Assembly: GCA_902793995.1 (NCBI GenBank)
Contig: CADBFP010000016.1
Coordinates: 1 to 40,607, forward strand
Origin: an uncultured Lachnospiraceae bacterium
Lineage (GTDB): Bacteria > Bacillota > Clostridia > Lachnospirales > Lachnospiraceae
DNA length: 40,607 nt
Direction of reading: 5' to 3'
Of this stretch, positions 17,079 to 24,842 are shown piece after piece. The notes under the pieces are model-generated. The model searched no databases. It was not told the origin of the DNA and saw only the letters and a list, made by a program, of their open reading frames with translations. Numbering within the stretch: the stretch's first letter is position 1; every line of letters starts with the position of its first letter. A program made the translations under genes and the position numbers.

Positions 17079-18340
17079 GTTTCCTCCTTTTGCAGCCTGC
17101 CCGGCTGCAGGGATATCTGCCGCCGGAAATTGGTGGGGGTGGCCACATGGAAGCGGAAGAAATTCCGGTTAAATGTCTTCACATTGGCATAGCCCACCGC
17201 CACGGCGATCTCAGTGACGGTCATATCCGTTTCCAAAAGCATCTGCCCCGCCCGGCTGATGCGCACATAGTTCAGATAGTCTTCAAAATTCCGGGAAGTA
17301 TGGATCAGCAGCAGCCGGTTCATCTCCGGCAAGCTGATGCCGAAATGGGCCGCCACCTTTTTGGGAGACAGTTCCTCCTGGCAGTGCCTGAGCACATATT
17401 CGGAAAGCTGATAACCCAGGCGGCTCTCCTCCTGCCTCAGGAGGGTATTGCTGGCCTGATAGGTCCGCCGGTAGTCGCTTAAGGGCATGCCCGCATATTC
17501 CGAAAACACTTTGGAAATGTGGGAGGCATCCCAAAAGCCCACGGCCTGGGATATTTCCTCCAGGGTCATATTGGTATAGAGTAGATAGCCGGAGACCTTG
17601 CTCATGCGCATCTCGTTTAAAAGGTCATAAAAGCCCAGCCCCGTCATGCCTTTGATATACCGGCGCAGGCTGCTTTCCGACACATAAAAACTCCGGGCCA
17701 GGCCCTCCAGGGTCAGCTTCTCACTGGTGTGATTGTACATATAGCGCAGCACTTCCGAAAGCTCCCGGCTGTCCCCGGAGGAGGGCTTTTCCCGCCCCGC
17801 TTCCCGCCGGAAGCGCACGGCATGCACCGCCAGAGACAAAAGGAGGGTCATGGCTCCCAGGGCAGCCAAAGGCTTTTCCTCCGCCTCGCCCCAGGCCGAT
17901 TCCAGGCCCACCTCCCGGCGAAGCCGCTGAAAGAAATCCTCCATCCAGGCCTGCTGGGCCTCATCGCAATAGCAAGCCGGCTCCCGGGCAGCCAGATCGA
18001 TGAAATCCGGCGCCTTGCCGTCGGATTCCGGGAACATGGTAAAAAGGGCCGTAAAGACCTGCAGATGAAAGACCACCGTATAAAACTGCAAAGGCTCCGC
18101 CACCGCCGTCACATTGCTTACCTGCCAGGGAAGCACCGTCAGCAGGGCCCCGGGTCTTAGATCATAAGCCTTTCCCTGGAGCTCGATGGTGCCCCGGCCG
18201 CCCAAAATGTACAGAAAGCGAGCCTCCTGATGGAGCAGGGGGTAGGTGGGCTGATCCAGGGTTTCCAAATCCAAAGAAATCAGCTTGCTCCGGTCAAGTT
18301 TGGAGCGGTCATAGCTTTGCAATACGGCCTTGTCCGGCAT
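17075..18340 (-). CDS. AraC-family regulator with two AraC DNA-binding domains
   Basis: The 421-residue regulator has an N-terminal cupin-like sensing domain (ARFLYILGGRGTIELQGKAYDLRPG...LPWQVSNV). A first AraC DNA-binding domain follows at about residues 194-293 (LTLEGLARSFYVSESSLRRYIK, LEEISQAVGFWDASHISKVF, GMPLSDYRR). A second, complete one lies at about 313-409 (LSPKKVAAHFGISLPEMNRLLL, VTEIAVAVGYANVKTFNRNF, ATPTNFRR). Most AraC proteins have only one. The longer frame to 18409 is rejected because a promoter overlaps that ATG. The ATG at 18340 lies downstream of it, with AAGGA 11 bases before. It overlaps the argJ-like gene and is divergent from argF. Confidence 0.9.
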   Translation of the reverse strand: MPDKAVLQSYDRSKLDRSKLISLDLETLDQPTYPLLHQEARFLYILGGRGTIELQGKAYDLRPGALLTVLPWQVSNVTAVAEPLQFYTVVFHLQVFTALFTMFPESDGKAPDFIDLAAREPACYCDEAQQAWMEDFFQRLRREVGLESAWGEAEEKPLAALGAMTLLLSLAVHAVRFRREAGREKPSSGDSRELSEVLRYMYNHTSEKLTLEGLARSFYVSESSLRRYIKGMTGLGFYDLLNEMRMSKVSGYLLYTNMTLEEISQAVGFWDASHISKVFSEYAGMPLSDYRRTYQASNTLLRQEESRLGYQLSEYVLRHCQEELSPKKVAAHFGISLPEMNRLLLIHTSRNFEDYLNYVRISRAGQMLLETDMTVTEIAVAVGYANVKTFNRNFFRFHVATPTNFRRQISLQPGRLQKEET

Positions 18341-18390
18341 AGGAGCGCCAGTCCTTTTCGGAAAATGGGGCTTTGGGCCCGAGCGCTTGT

Positions 18391-18419
18391 ATTGTATAAA
18401 AAAACGCATGTTTTTTCAA
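18391..18419 (-). promoter_or_regulatory. Promoter of the AraC-type regulator/argJ-like operon
   Basis: On the minus strand TTGAAA (18414-18419) and TACAAT (18391-18396) have 17-base spacing. The box pair spans the ATG at 18409, so that ATG cannot be the start. This supports the start at 18340. Confidence 0.7.
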
Positions 18420-18432
18420 GACTTTCCTTTCG

Positions 18433-18545
18433 AAAATACATCGGGAAATACAAATAATTTCTTTTCAAATGTCCAACTTTTTTTCGGCGGTGCGCTATAA
18501 TGAGATTAATTAGTGAAGGACGTAGCACGTCACGGAAAATACATC
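18433..18545 (+). promoter_or_regulatory. Repeated AAAATACATC motifs and argF -10 box in the divergent arginine control region
   Basis: AAAATACATC occurs exactly at 18433-18442 and 18536-18545, and a shorter copy GAAATACA lies at 18445-18452. The first two copies are 12 bases apart in direct orientation. The argF -10 TATAAT is at 18496-18501 and has no good -35 box. GACGT-AGC-ACGTC (18519-18531) is a small inverted repeat in the leader. The layout suits binding by the divergent double-domain AraC regulator. Binding is inferred. Confidence 0.5.
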
Positions 18546-18562
18546 TTAAGGAGGAACTCACT

Positions 18563-19558
18563 ATGCCCGTCAATTTGAAAGGACGCTCTTTTCTGACCCT
18601 GAAGGATTTTACCCCGGACGAGATCCGCTATATGCTGAACCTGGCAGCGGATTTAAAGTCCAAGAAGCGGGCCGGCATCCGGACTCAGCTTTTGGCCGGC
18701 AAGAACATCGTTCTGCTTTTCGAAAAGACCTCTACCCGTACCCGCTGTGCTTTTGAAGTGGCGGCCATGGACGAAGGCGCCGGCGTCACCTTCCTGGATT
18801 CCAAGTCTTCCCAGATGGGCAAGAAGGAATCCATGGCGGACACCGCCAAGGTGCTGGGCCGTTTCTACGACGGCATTGAGTACCGGGGCTATGACCAGGA
18901 AGTGGTGGAAGGCCTGGCGGCTAATGCGGGCGTGCCCGTATGGAACGGCTTAACGGATGTGGATCACCCCACCCAGGCCCTGGCGGATATCCTGACCCTG
19001 ATGGAAAATACCAAGAAGCCCTTGAATCAGTGCAAGCTGGTCTTCTGCGGCGACACCCGGAACAATGTGGCCTACTGCCTGATGTATATCTGCGCCAAGC
19101 TGGGCATCCATTATGTAGGCTGGGGCCCCAAGGAACTGGCTCCCGCCAAGGATGTGGTGGATTATTGCAAGAAAGTGGGCAAGGAAACCGGCGCCAAGGT
19201 GGAATTCGGCCAGGATCTGAAGCTCTTAAAGGGCGCAGATGCGTTGTACACCGACATCTGGGCCTCCATGGGCGAAGAAGACAAGATCCCCGAGCGGGTG
19301 AAGCTCCTGACTCCTTTCCGCGTCACCAAGGATGTGATGAAGGCCACCGGCAACAGCGACTGCATTTTCCTGCACTGCCTGCCTTCTTTCCATGATTTCG
19401 AAACCACCATGGCTGCCGAGCAGAAGAAGCTGGGCTACGACATCCGGGAAGTGACGGACGATGTATTCCTGTCTCCCAACTCCAAGGTGTTTGACGAAGC
19501 CGAAAACCGTATGCACACCATTAAGGCCGTTATGGTAGCCACCATCGGCAATGTTTAA
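18563..19558 (+). CDS. argF: Ornithine carbamoyltransferase
   Basis: The 331-residue enzyme transfers the carbamoyl group to ornithine, giving citrulline. It carries the carbamoyl-phosphate loop STRTR (57-61) within FEKTSTRTRCAFEVA, DGIEYRGYDQEVVE, GVPVWNGLTDVDHPTQ, the ornithine-loop HCLPSFHD and a C-terminal EAENRMHTIKAVMVA. In length and these motifs it resembles the catabolic/E. coli-type subgroup (ArcB/ArgI). In this cluster an anabolic role with argJ and argB is likely, and coupling to the carbamate kinase could also run citrulline breakdown. AAGGAGGA precedes the ATG at 18563. The longer frame from 18500 overlaps the -10 box and is rejected. Confidence 0.96.
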   Translation: MPVNLKGRSFLTLKDFTPDEIRYMLNLAADLKSKKRAGIRTQLLAGKNIVLLFEKTSTRTRCAFEVAAMDEGAGVTFLDSKSSQMGKKESMADTAKVLGRFYDGIEYRGYDQEVVEGLAANAGVPVWNGLTDVDHPTQALADILTLMENTKKPLNQCKLVFCGDTRNNVAYCLMYICAKLGIHYVGWGPKELAPAKDVVDYCKKVGKETGAKVEFGQDLKLLKGADALYTDIWASMGEEDKIPERVKLLTPFRVTKDVMKATGNSDCIFLHCLPSFHDFETTMAAEQKKLGYDIREVTDDVFLSPNSKVFDEAENRMHTIKAVMVATIGNV

Positions 19559-19579
19559 CAATGTTTAAGGAGGATTCCC

Positions 19580-20806
19580 ATGAACTACGTACAGATTGAA
19601 GGCGGCGTAACCGCTCCCCAGGGCTTCGTGGCAGGCGCCACCTATGCCGGTGTGAAAAATCCCGATAAGAAAAGCGAAAAGCCGGATGTGGCGGTGCTCT
19701 TTTCCGAGACCCCCTGTGCCGCAGCCGCCTGCTTTACCAAGAACAAATTCTGCGCCGCTCCCGTGCTCCTGGGCCGGGAAGTGTTAAAGAAGGGCAAGGC
19801 CCGGGGCATCGTGATCAACTCCGGCAATGCCAATGCCGCCACCGGCGAACAGGGCATCAAGGATGCCAAGGCCGTGGAAGAAGCCGCCGAAAAGCTGCTG
19901 GGCCTGGGAGAAGATGAAATCTTTGTCTGCTCCACCGGCGTCATCGGCAAGCGCCTGCCTTACGAACGGGTCATCAAGGGCGTGGAAGCCATTGTGCCCA
20001 ACATGAGCAAGGAAAAAGGCACGGACGCCGCCTGGGCTATCATGACCACGGATACGGTGAAGAAGGAATCCGCCTACGAGCTGAGCCTCTCCGGCGGCAC
20101 CGTGAAGATCGGAGCCATGGCCAAGGGCAGCGGCATGATCCATCCCAATATGGCCACCATGCTGGTATATGTCACCACGGACGCCAAGGCGGATCCCGCG
20201 GACCTGCAGAAGATGCTTTCCGCCGCCGTGGATAAGAGCTTCAATATGTGCACCGTGGACGGCGATACCTCCACCAACGATTCCATCTTCCTGCTGGCCA
20301 ACGGGGCCTCCGGGGTGGAGATCAAGACCGAGGAAGACAAGGCCGCTCTGGCGGGCCTGGTGGAGCATATCTGCCTGGATATCACCCGGCGCATCGCCTC
20401 CGACGGGGAAGGCGCCACCCACCTGATTGAGGTGGAGGCCTACGGCCTGCCTACCGAGCAGGATGCCCGTCTGGTGGCCAAGTCCATCGCCGGCTCTTCT
20501 CTGTTCAAGGCTGCCGTCTTCGGACGGGATGCCAACTGGGGCCGTATCATGGCGGCTGCCGGCTATTCCGGAGCGGATGTGGATCCTACCCGGGCGGACT
20601 GCTTCCTGGCTTCCACCGCCGGCAAGATCCAAGTGATGGAAGGGGGCTTCGGCCTGGACTTCGACGAAGATCTGGCCAAGAAGATTCTTTCCGAGCATGA
20701 TATTACCGTCATCGTGAAGTTCTATCAGGGCGACGGCCAGGCCAAGGCCTGGGGCTGCGATCTGACTTACGATTATGTGAAGATCAACGGGGATTACAGG
20801 ACCTGA
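19580..20806 (+). CDS. argJ: Bifunctional ornithine acetyltransferase/N-acetylglutamate synthase
   Basis: The 408-residue ArgJ has all family landmarks: VAGATYAGVK, CSTGVIG (T119-G120 oxyanion hole), the autoproteolysis site IHPNMATML with T193 as new N-terminal nucleophile, and [27 protein letters not shown] and the C-terminal GCDLTYDYVKINGDYRT are also present. It recycles the acetyl group from N-acetylornithine to glutamate. Whether it also uses acetyl-CoA cannot be told from sequence. AAGGAGG lies before the ATG, 21 bases after the argF stop. It is about the same length as other bacterial ArgJ proteins and is the canonical copy here. Confidence 0.97.
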   Translation: MNYVQIEGGVTAPQGFVAGATYAGVKNPDKKSEKPDVAVLFSETPCAAAACFTKNKFCAAPVLLGREVLKKGKARGIVINSGNANAATGEQGIKDAKAVEEAAEKLLGLGEDEIFVCSTGVIGKRLPYERVIKGVEAIVPNMSKEKGTDAAWAIMTTDTVKKESAYELSLSGGTVKIGAMAKGSGMIHPNMATMLVYVTTDAKADPADLQKMLSAAVDKSFNMCTVDGDTSTNDSIFLLANGASGVEIKTEEDKAALAGLVEHICLDITRRIASDGEGATHLIEVEAYGLPTEQDARLVAKSIAGSSLFKAAVFGRDANWGRIMAAAGYSGADVDPTRADCFLASTAGKIQVMEGGFGLDFDEDLAKKILSEHDITVIVKFYQGDGQAKAWGCDLTYDYVKINGDYRT

Positions 20807-20810
20807 TTTA

Positions 20811-20902
20811 CGTAGGGGCGATTATCAATTGCTCAGGGGCGACCCACTCGTAGGGGCGATTATCAATCGTCCAAAAAAGGCGGCTGATAGCCGCCCCTAC
20901 GG
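20811..20902. repeat. Cluster of three GTAGGGGCG-family repeats between argJ and argB
   Basis: CGTAGGGGCGATTATCAAT occurs at 20811-20829 and again at 20849-20867. An inverted GGCGGCTGATAGCCGCCCCTAC follows at 20879-20900. The last copy forms a strong hairpin. Together they fill most of the 133-base gap within the arginine operon. Confidence 0.85.
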
Positions 20903-20939
20903 TAGCCGCCTCATAACACCTTACACAAAGGATACCATC

Positions 20940-21749
20940 ATGAATAAAATCATTGTCATCAAATACGGCGGCAACGCCATGGTCAATGCGGAACTCAAAA
21001 ACTCCGTAATGGAGGATGTGGTGGCCCTGCAGCAGCTGGGCTGGCAGCCCGTCCTCTCCCACGGCGGCGGCCCCGGCATCAACAAAATGCTGGAGCAGCT
21101 GGAGATTCCCGTGAAATTCGTAAACGGCCTGCGCTATACGGACGAAGCCACCATGCAGGTGGTGGAATCCGTGCTCATCGGCCAGGTAGGCACGGAGCTC
21201 ACCGGCCTTTTGCAGAAAAAAGGCGGCAAGGCCTGCGCCATTTCCGGCGTGTCCGGCAATTTGTACCACTGCCATCAGAAGGATGAAGCCCTGGGCCTGG
21301 TGGGCGAGATCGACGAGATCGATACCATCGCCGTGGACGCCCTTTTGGAAGGCGGTCTGATTCCCGTGGTGGCCCCGGTGGGCACCGACGGCCAGGGCCG
21401 CACCTTCAACATCAACGGGGACACCGCCGGCAGCATTTTAGCCGCCGCCCTGGAAGCCTCCAAACTGGTGCTTTTGACGGATATCGAAGGGCTTTGCAAT
21501 TCCATTGAGGAGCGGGATGTAATCTCCTATCTCAATATCAAAGATGTACAGGGCTTAAAAGACAAGGGCGTCATCTCCGGAGGGATGATTCCCAAGATCG
21601 ACGGCTGCGTGCAGGCCATTGAAAACGGCGTGGGCAGCGTGCATATCATCGACGGCCGCCGGCCCCACAGCCTCTTAGAGCTCATCCGGGACGGCGCGGA
21701 CATCGGCACCACCATCGGAACGGAAAAAGAAAGCGTAGGAATTAAGTAA
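20940..21749 (+). CDS. argB: N-acetylglutamate kinase
   Basis: The 269-residue amino-acid kinase phosphorylates N-acetylglutamate in arginine synthesis. It has IVIKYGGNAMVN at the N-terminus, the SHGGGPGINKMLEQL substrate loop, VNGLRYTDE and INGDTAGSILAAAL. LLTDIEGL and GGMIPKIDGCVQAIENGV follow near the C-terminus. It lacks a long N-terminal helix, which in arginine-sensitive hexameric enzymes is part of feedback control, so it may be insensitive to arginine (inference). The longer frame from 20829 covers the repeat cluster and is rejected. The chosen ATG at 20940 has only a weak AAAGGAT site. Confidence 0.96.
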   Translation: MNKIIVIKYGGNAMVNAELKNSVMEDVVALQQLGWQPVLSHGGGPGINKMLEQLEIPVKFVNGLRYTDEATMQVVESVLIGQVGTELTGLLQKKGGKACAISGVSGNLYHCHQKDEALGLVGEIDEIDTIAVDALLEGGLIPVVAPVGTDGQGRTFNINGDTAGSILAAALEASKLVLLTDIEGLCNSIEERDVISYLNIKDVQGLKDKGVISGGMIPKIDGCVQAIENGVGSVHIIDGRRPHSLLELIRDGADIGTTIGTEKESVGIK

Positions 21750-21751
21750 AT

Positions 21752-21778
21752 CGTAGGGGCCGATGCCCTCATCGGCCC
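21752..21778. repeat. GTAGGGGC-family palindrome between argB and arcC
   Basis: CGTAGGGGCCGATG-CCCT-CATCGGCCC forms an 8-9 base stem with a 4-base loop. The 5' CGTAGGGGC is shared with other copies, but the stem sequence differs and keeps pairing. Confidence 0.8.
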
Positions 21779-21802
21779 GCCGAACTGAAGGAGATTACAT
21801 TT

Positions 21803-22741
21803 ATGGAAACCATCGTCATAGCATTAGGCGGCAACGCCCTCACCATCGGCGGGAAGCTGGCGGATGCCGCCACCCAGCTGGATATTATCGACAACACCTC
21901 CCTGGAAGTGGCGGACATCATTGTCCAGGGCTACAAAGTGGTTATGACCCACGGCAACGGCCCCCAGGTAGGCGGCATTGTGCTGCAGAATGAAAACAGC
22001 GCAGCCCTCACCCCCGCCATGCCCTTTGATGTATGCGGCGCCATGAGCCAGGGCATGCTGGGCTACCACATGACCCAGGGCCTGCAGCGGGCGCTGCGCC
22101 TGAAAAATCACCAGGGTTCCCCCGTGGCGGTGGTGACCCAGGTGCGGGTGGATCCGGAAGACCCCAAGTTCCAGAATCCTTCCAAGCCCATCGGCGCTTT
22201 CTACAGCGAAGAAGAAGCCAAAAAGCTGATGGAGGAAAAGGGCTACGCCATGAAGGAAGACGCCGGCCGGGGCTGGCGCCGGGTAGTGGCCTCCCCCATG
22301 CCGGTGGAGATCATTGAGTTAAATGCCATCAAGGATTTGATGGAAGCCGGCCATACGGTGATTGCCGTAGGTGGCGGCGGGGTACCGGTGTACCGGGACA
22401 AGGACGGGGACTTAAACGGCATTGCCGCCGTGATCGATAAGGACCTGGCTTCCGAGCGCCTGGCTCAGGATCTGGATGCGGACATCTTTATGATGCTCAC
22501 CGCCGTGGAGAAGTGCTACATCAATTTCAACAAGCCGGATCAGAAGGCGCTGGACAGCCTGACTACCGCCGAGGCGAAGGAATATATCGCGCAGGGCCAG
22601 TTTGCCGCCGGCTCCATGCTGCCCAAGGTGGAAGCGGCCATCCGCTTCGTGGAAGCCCGGCCAGGCCGCAAGGTGGTTATCACCACCCCGGAAAAAGCAG
22701 GCGCCGCCCTCCGGGGCGAAGCCGGCACGGTGATACTGTAA
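21803..22741 (+). CDS. arcC: Carbamate kinase
   Basis: The 312-residue amino-acid kinase has IVIALGGNAL at the N-terminus, THGNGPQVGGI, CGAMSQGMLGYHMTQGL, VTQVRVDPEDPKF and the RRVVASPMP loop. GGGGVPVYRD, DKDLASERLAQDL and the C-terminal GSMLPKVEAAIRFVE are also present. It makes ATP from carbamoyl phosphate or runs in reverse. It normally belongs to the arginine deiminase pathway, but no arcA is in this window. It follows argF-argJ-argB in the same direction and is separated only by repeats. AGGAGAT lies about 9 bases before the ATG. Confidence 0.96.
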   Translation: METIVIALGGNALTIGGKLADAATQLDIIDNTSLEVADIIVQGYKVVMTHGNGPQVGGIVLQNENSAALTPAMPFDVCGAMSQGMLGYHMTQGLQRALRLKNHQGSPVAVVTQVRVDPEDPKFQNPSKPIGAFYSEEEAKKLMEEKGYAMKEDAGRGWRRVVASPMPVEIIELNAIKDLMEAGHTVIAVGGGGVPVYRDKDGDLNGIAAVIDKDLASERLAQDLDADIFMMLTAVEKCYINFNKPDQKALDSLTTAEAKEYIAQGQFAAGSMLPKVEAAIRFVEARPGRKVVITTPEKAGAALRGEAGTVIL

Positions 22742-22756
22742 AGTATTCGGAAACCT

Positions 22757-22810
22757 CGTAGGGGCGATTACCAAACGCCTTTACAAGCAGGGGCGGCCGC
22801 CGGCCGCCCT
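22757..22810. repeat. Two GTAGGGGCG-family elements after arcC
   Basis: CGTAGGGGCGATTACCAAACGCC (22757-22779) is a partly decayed copy. GGGCGGCCG-C-CGGCCGCCC (22791-22809) is a perfect 9-base-arm palindrome nearly identical to that at 4222-4240. The second is followed by TCTTCCCTTTT and may act as a terminator of the arginine operon. Confidence 0.75.
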
Positions 22811-22831
22811 CTTCCCTTTTGGTGAATTACT

Positions 22832-23728
22832 ATGAAAAAGCCCTCCACCAAAACCCTGGCTATTCTGGCCACCATACTCTGCCATGTTATCTGGGGCTTC
22901 AGCTTTATGTTTTCCCGGCTGGCCCTGAATATGGTTTCTGTGTTTACTCTCTTAAGCCACCGCTTCATCCTGGCTTTTCTGGCCATGAATCTCATCCTGC
23001 TTTCGGGCCGGGTTCGCCTGGATTTTAAGAAAAATATCGCCCCCCTCCTGCTTTTAGGCCTGATGCAGCCGGTGATTTATTTTATCGGCGAGCAGTACGG
23101 GATCCTGCATTCCAATACGGTCTTTTCCGGCGTGATGATCGCCATGATTCCCATAGTGGCTACTCTGGCAGCGGGTCCGCTGCTAAATGAAAAGCCCACG
23201 GCGGGGCAGCTGTTTTTCTCTCTGCTCTCCGTGGGCGGTGTCATCGGCATCGGTTTAATGACCGGCAGCAGTGGTTCTTTGGACTTGATCGGACTGGCAG
23301 GCCTGCTGGTGGCCGTGGCTTCCGCCGCCGCTTATTTGATGCTCAGCCGTTCCATTTCCGGCCGTTTTACGCCTTTTGAGCGGACCTATGTGATGATGGG
23401 GCTGGCAGCGGCGGTCTTCACCGGCCTGGCCATGATGGAATCCAGGGGAAATCTATCCGGGTATTTCACACCCCTCAAAAATCTTTCTTATCTGGGGCCG
23501 CTGCTGTACCTGGGCCTGCTGGCGTCCGTGGTCAGCTTCTTCCTCTCCGGCTATGCCCTCACTCACTTAAGCGTAGCCCGGGAAAGCGTATTCAGCAATC
23601 TGACTACCGCCGTTTCCGTGTTGGCAGGGGTGGTTTTCCTGAAGGAACCCTTCTCCTGGCTCAGCCTGCTTTTCTGCCTGCTGATCCTGGCAGGAATATG
23701 GGGCGTGCAGAAAAGTGCGAAGGAGTAA
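22832..23728 (+). CDS. EamA/DMT-superfamily transporter
   Basis: The 298-residue protein has ten predicted membrane segments in two EamA repeats. The first begins ILATILCHVIWGFSFMFSRLAL, and NTVFSGVMIAMIPIVATLAA closes its second half. The second repeat has ASAAAYLMLSRSISGRF and ends VFSNLTTAVSVLAGVVFLKEP, the typical family end motif. DMT transporters export or import small metabolites such as amino acids. The substrate is not predictable. No strong RBS is seen before the ATG at 22832 (GGTGAATTACT only). It sits after the arginine genes, which hints at but does not prove a link to amino acids. Confidence 0.88.
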   Translation: MKKPSTKTLAILATILCHVIWGFSFMFSRLALNMVSVFTLLSHRFILAFLAMNLILLSGRVRLDFKKNIAPLLLLGLMQPVIYFIGEQYGILHSNTVFSGVMIAMIPIVATLAAGPLLNEKPTAGQLFFSLLSVGGVIGIGLMTGSSGSLDLIGLAGLLVAVASAAAYLMLSRSISGRFTPFERTYVMMGLAAAVFTGLAMMESRGNLSGYFTPLKNLSYLGPLLYLGLLASVVSFFLSGYALTHLSVARESVFSNLTTAVSVLAGVVFLKEPFSWLSLLFCLLILAGIWGVQKSAKE

Positions 23729-23743
23729 GGAGGGGCTCCCGCC

Positions 23744-24670
23744 TCATCGCTCAAACAGATACGCATAGCCGTCCACAATCTCCCGGAAGTTGATGGAGAG
23801 TTTATCCTGGAAAATAGAAATCGGGACCGGCTCCTCAAACGGGTACACCCGGGTCAGGATATCCCCCTCCGGCTCCTCTTCGCTGGGGGGAGAAAAAAGC
23901 ATCTTGGTGACCTGCTCATGGCGCAGATCCACCATCCAATATTCCTTTACCCCCGCGTTTTTGTATTTACGCGTTTTAATCAAAATGTCCTTGTTCCGGG
24001 TGCTGGGAGAAAGCACTTCTATCACGAAATCCGGCGCCCCCACCAGCCGGGCAGTCGTAAAAAGATCCCGATTGCATACCACCATCACATCCGGCTGCAG
24101 GATGGTTTTATTGTCCTTATCCAGCTGCACATCCGTGGGGGCAATCAGCGGCACGCAGGGGGCCTTTTTCTTGCTCAGGAAATCCGCAATCCTGGTATAA
24201 ACCGCCCCGCCGATCAGCTGGTGAGGAATGGTAGGAGCGCTCATGTCATAAAACACCCCGTCAATCAGCTCCACCCGCTGTTCATCCGGCAGAGCCAGAT
24301 AATCCTCCAGGGTATAGCTGCCCTGCCGGGGATAACGCCCCTCCGGCGCATTGGTGTAAGGATAATAGACCGGCTGCTGCGGGAGTTGAAGAACCGGCAC
24401 GGCATAGGCCGCAGACTCCTGCAGAGCCTCGGCGCTATGCTCCGGCACGGAATAAAGCCCCTTTTCTTCCGGAAATACCTGCCACAGGGCTTCCACGGTT
24501 TTAAGCCCCGGGGATTTGGTGCTGCCGGCCAGCACCTTCCGCACCGTAGACAAAGGCAGGCCCGAGCGCTGAGCCATCTCCTCATTGGTGTAGCCATACA
24601 GGCGTTTTTTACGGCGGATCTCATCCATAATGCTGCTCATAAGTCTTTCGCTCTCTTCCGATAATTCCAT
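23744..24670 (-). CDS. HTH-Uma2 fusion protein (PD-(D/E)XK nuclease fold)
   Basis: The 308-residue protein joins an N-terminal XRE-like helix-turn-helix (residues about 15-58: YGYTNEEMAQRSGLPLSTVRKVLAG) to a C-terminal Uma2/DUF820 domain (about 117-300). That domain has RVELIDGVFYDM, LQPDVMVVC, the core PDFVIEVLSPST and the KTRKYKNAGVKEYW segment. Uma2 proteins have a restriction-endonuclease-like fold and are often numerous in genomes, with unclear function. The start is uncertain. ATG at 24670 directly follows a palindrome and has no clear RBS, and in-frame ATGs at 24640 and 24628 are alternatives. Confidence 0.85.
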   Translation of the reverse strand: MELSEESERLMSSIMDEIRRKKRLYGYTNEEMAQRSGLPLSTVRKVLAGSTKSPGLKTVEALWQVFPEEKGLYSVPEHSAEALQESAAYAVPVLQLPQQPVYYPYTNAPEGRYPRQGSYTLEDYLALPDEQRVELIDGVFYDMSAPTIPHQLIGGAVYTRIADFLSKKKAPCVPLIAPTDVQLDKDNKTILQPDVMVVCNRDLFTTARLVGAPDFVIEVLSPSTRNKDILIKTRKYKNAGVKEYWMVDLRHEQVTKMLFSPPSEEEPEGDILTRVYPFEEPVPISIFQDKLSINFREIVDGYAYLFER

Positions 24671-24674
24671 ATTT

Positions 24675-24689
24675 GGACTTATTAAGTCC
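24675..24689. promoter_or_regulatory. Palindromic operator candidate of the HTH-Uma2 gene
   Basis: GGACTTA-T-TAAGTCC is a perfect palindrome with 7-base arms. It lies between the -10 box and the start codon of a gene whose product has an XRE-type HTH. Autorepression is the likely role (inference). Confidence 0.6.
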
Positions 24690-24699
24690 TTTCAGGATC

Positions 24700-24728
24700 A
24701 TAATAGACCCTAAAAAGGATCTTGTCAA
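24700..24728 (-). promoter_or_regulatory. Promoter of the HTH-Uma2 gene
   Basis: On the minus strand TTGACA (24723-24728) and TATTAT (24700-24705) have 17-base spacing. Confidence 0.8.
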
Positions 24729-24753
24729 GTGATTTTTCGCCGGCAAAAAAAGA

Positions 24754-24781
24754 TTGAAAATAACCCAATCTAATGTATAAT
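24754..24781 (+). promoter_or_regulatory. Promoter of the glycan locus
   Basis: TTGAAA (24754-24759) and TATAAT (24776-24781) have 16-base spacing. It is divergent from the HTH-Uma2 promoter. The ATG at 24780 lies in the -10 box and so is not the start of the glycosyltransferase. A second TATAAT at 24803-24808 lacks a -35 box. Confidence 0.7.
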
Positions 24782-24842
24782 GAAGGGGGGGGCTTTCGAC
24801 CGTATAATAAATAGCAGTACCGAAAACCCGCCGTGTTATTTT

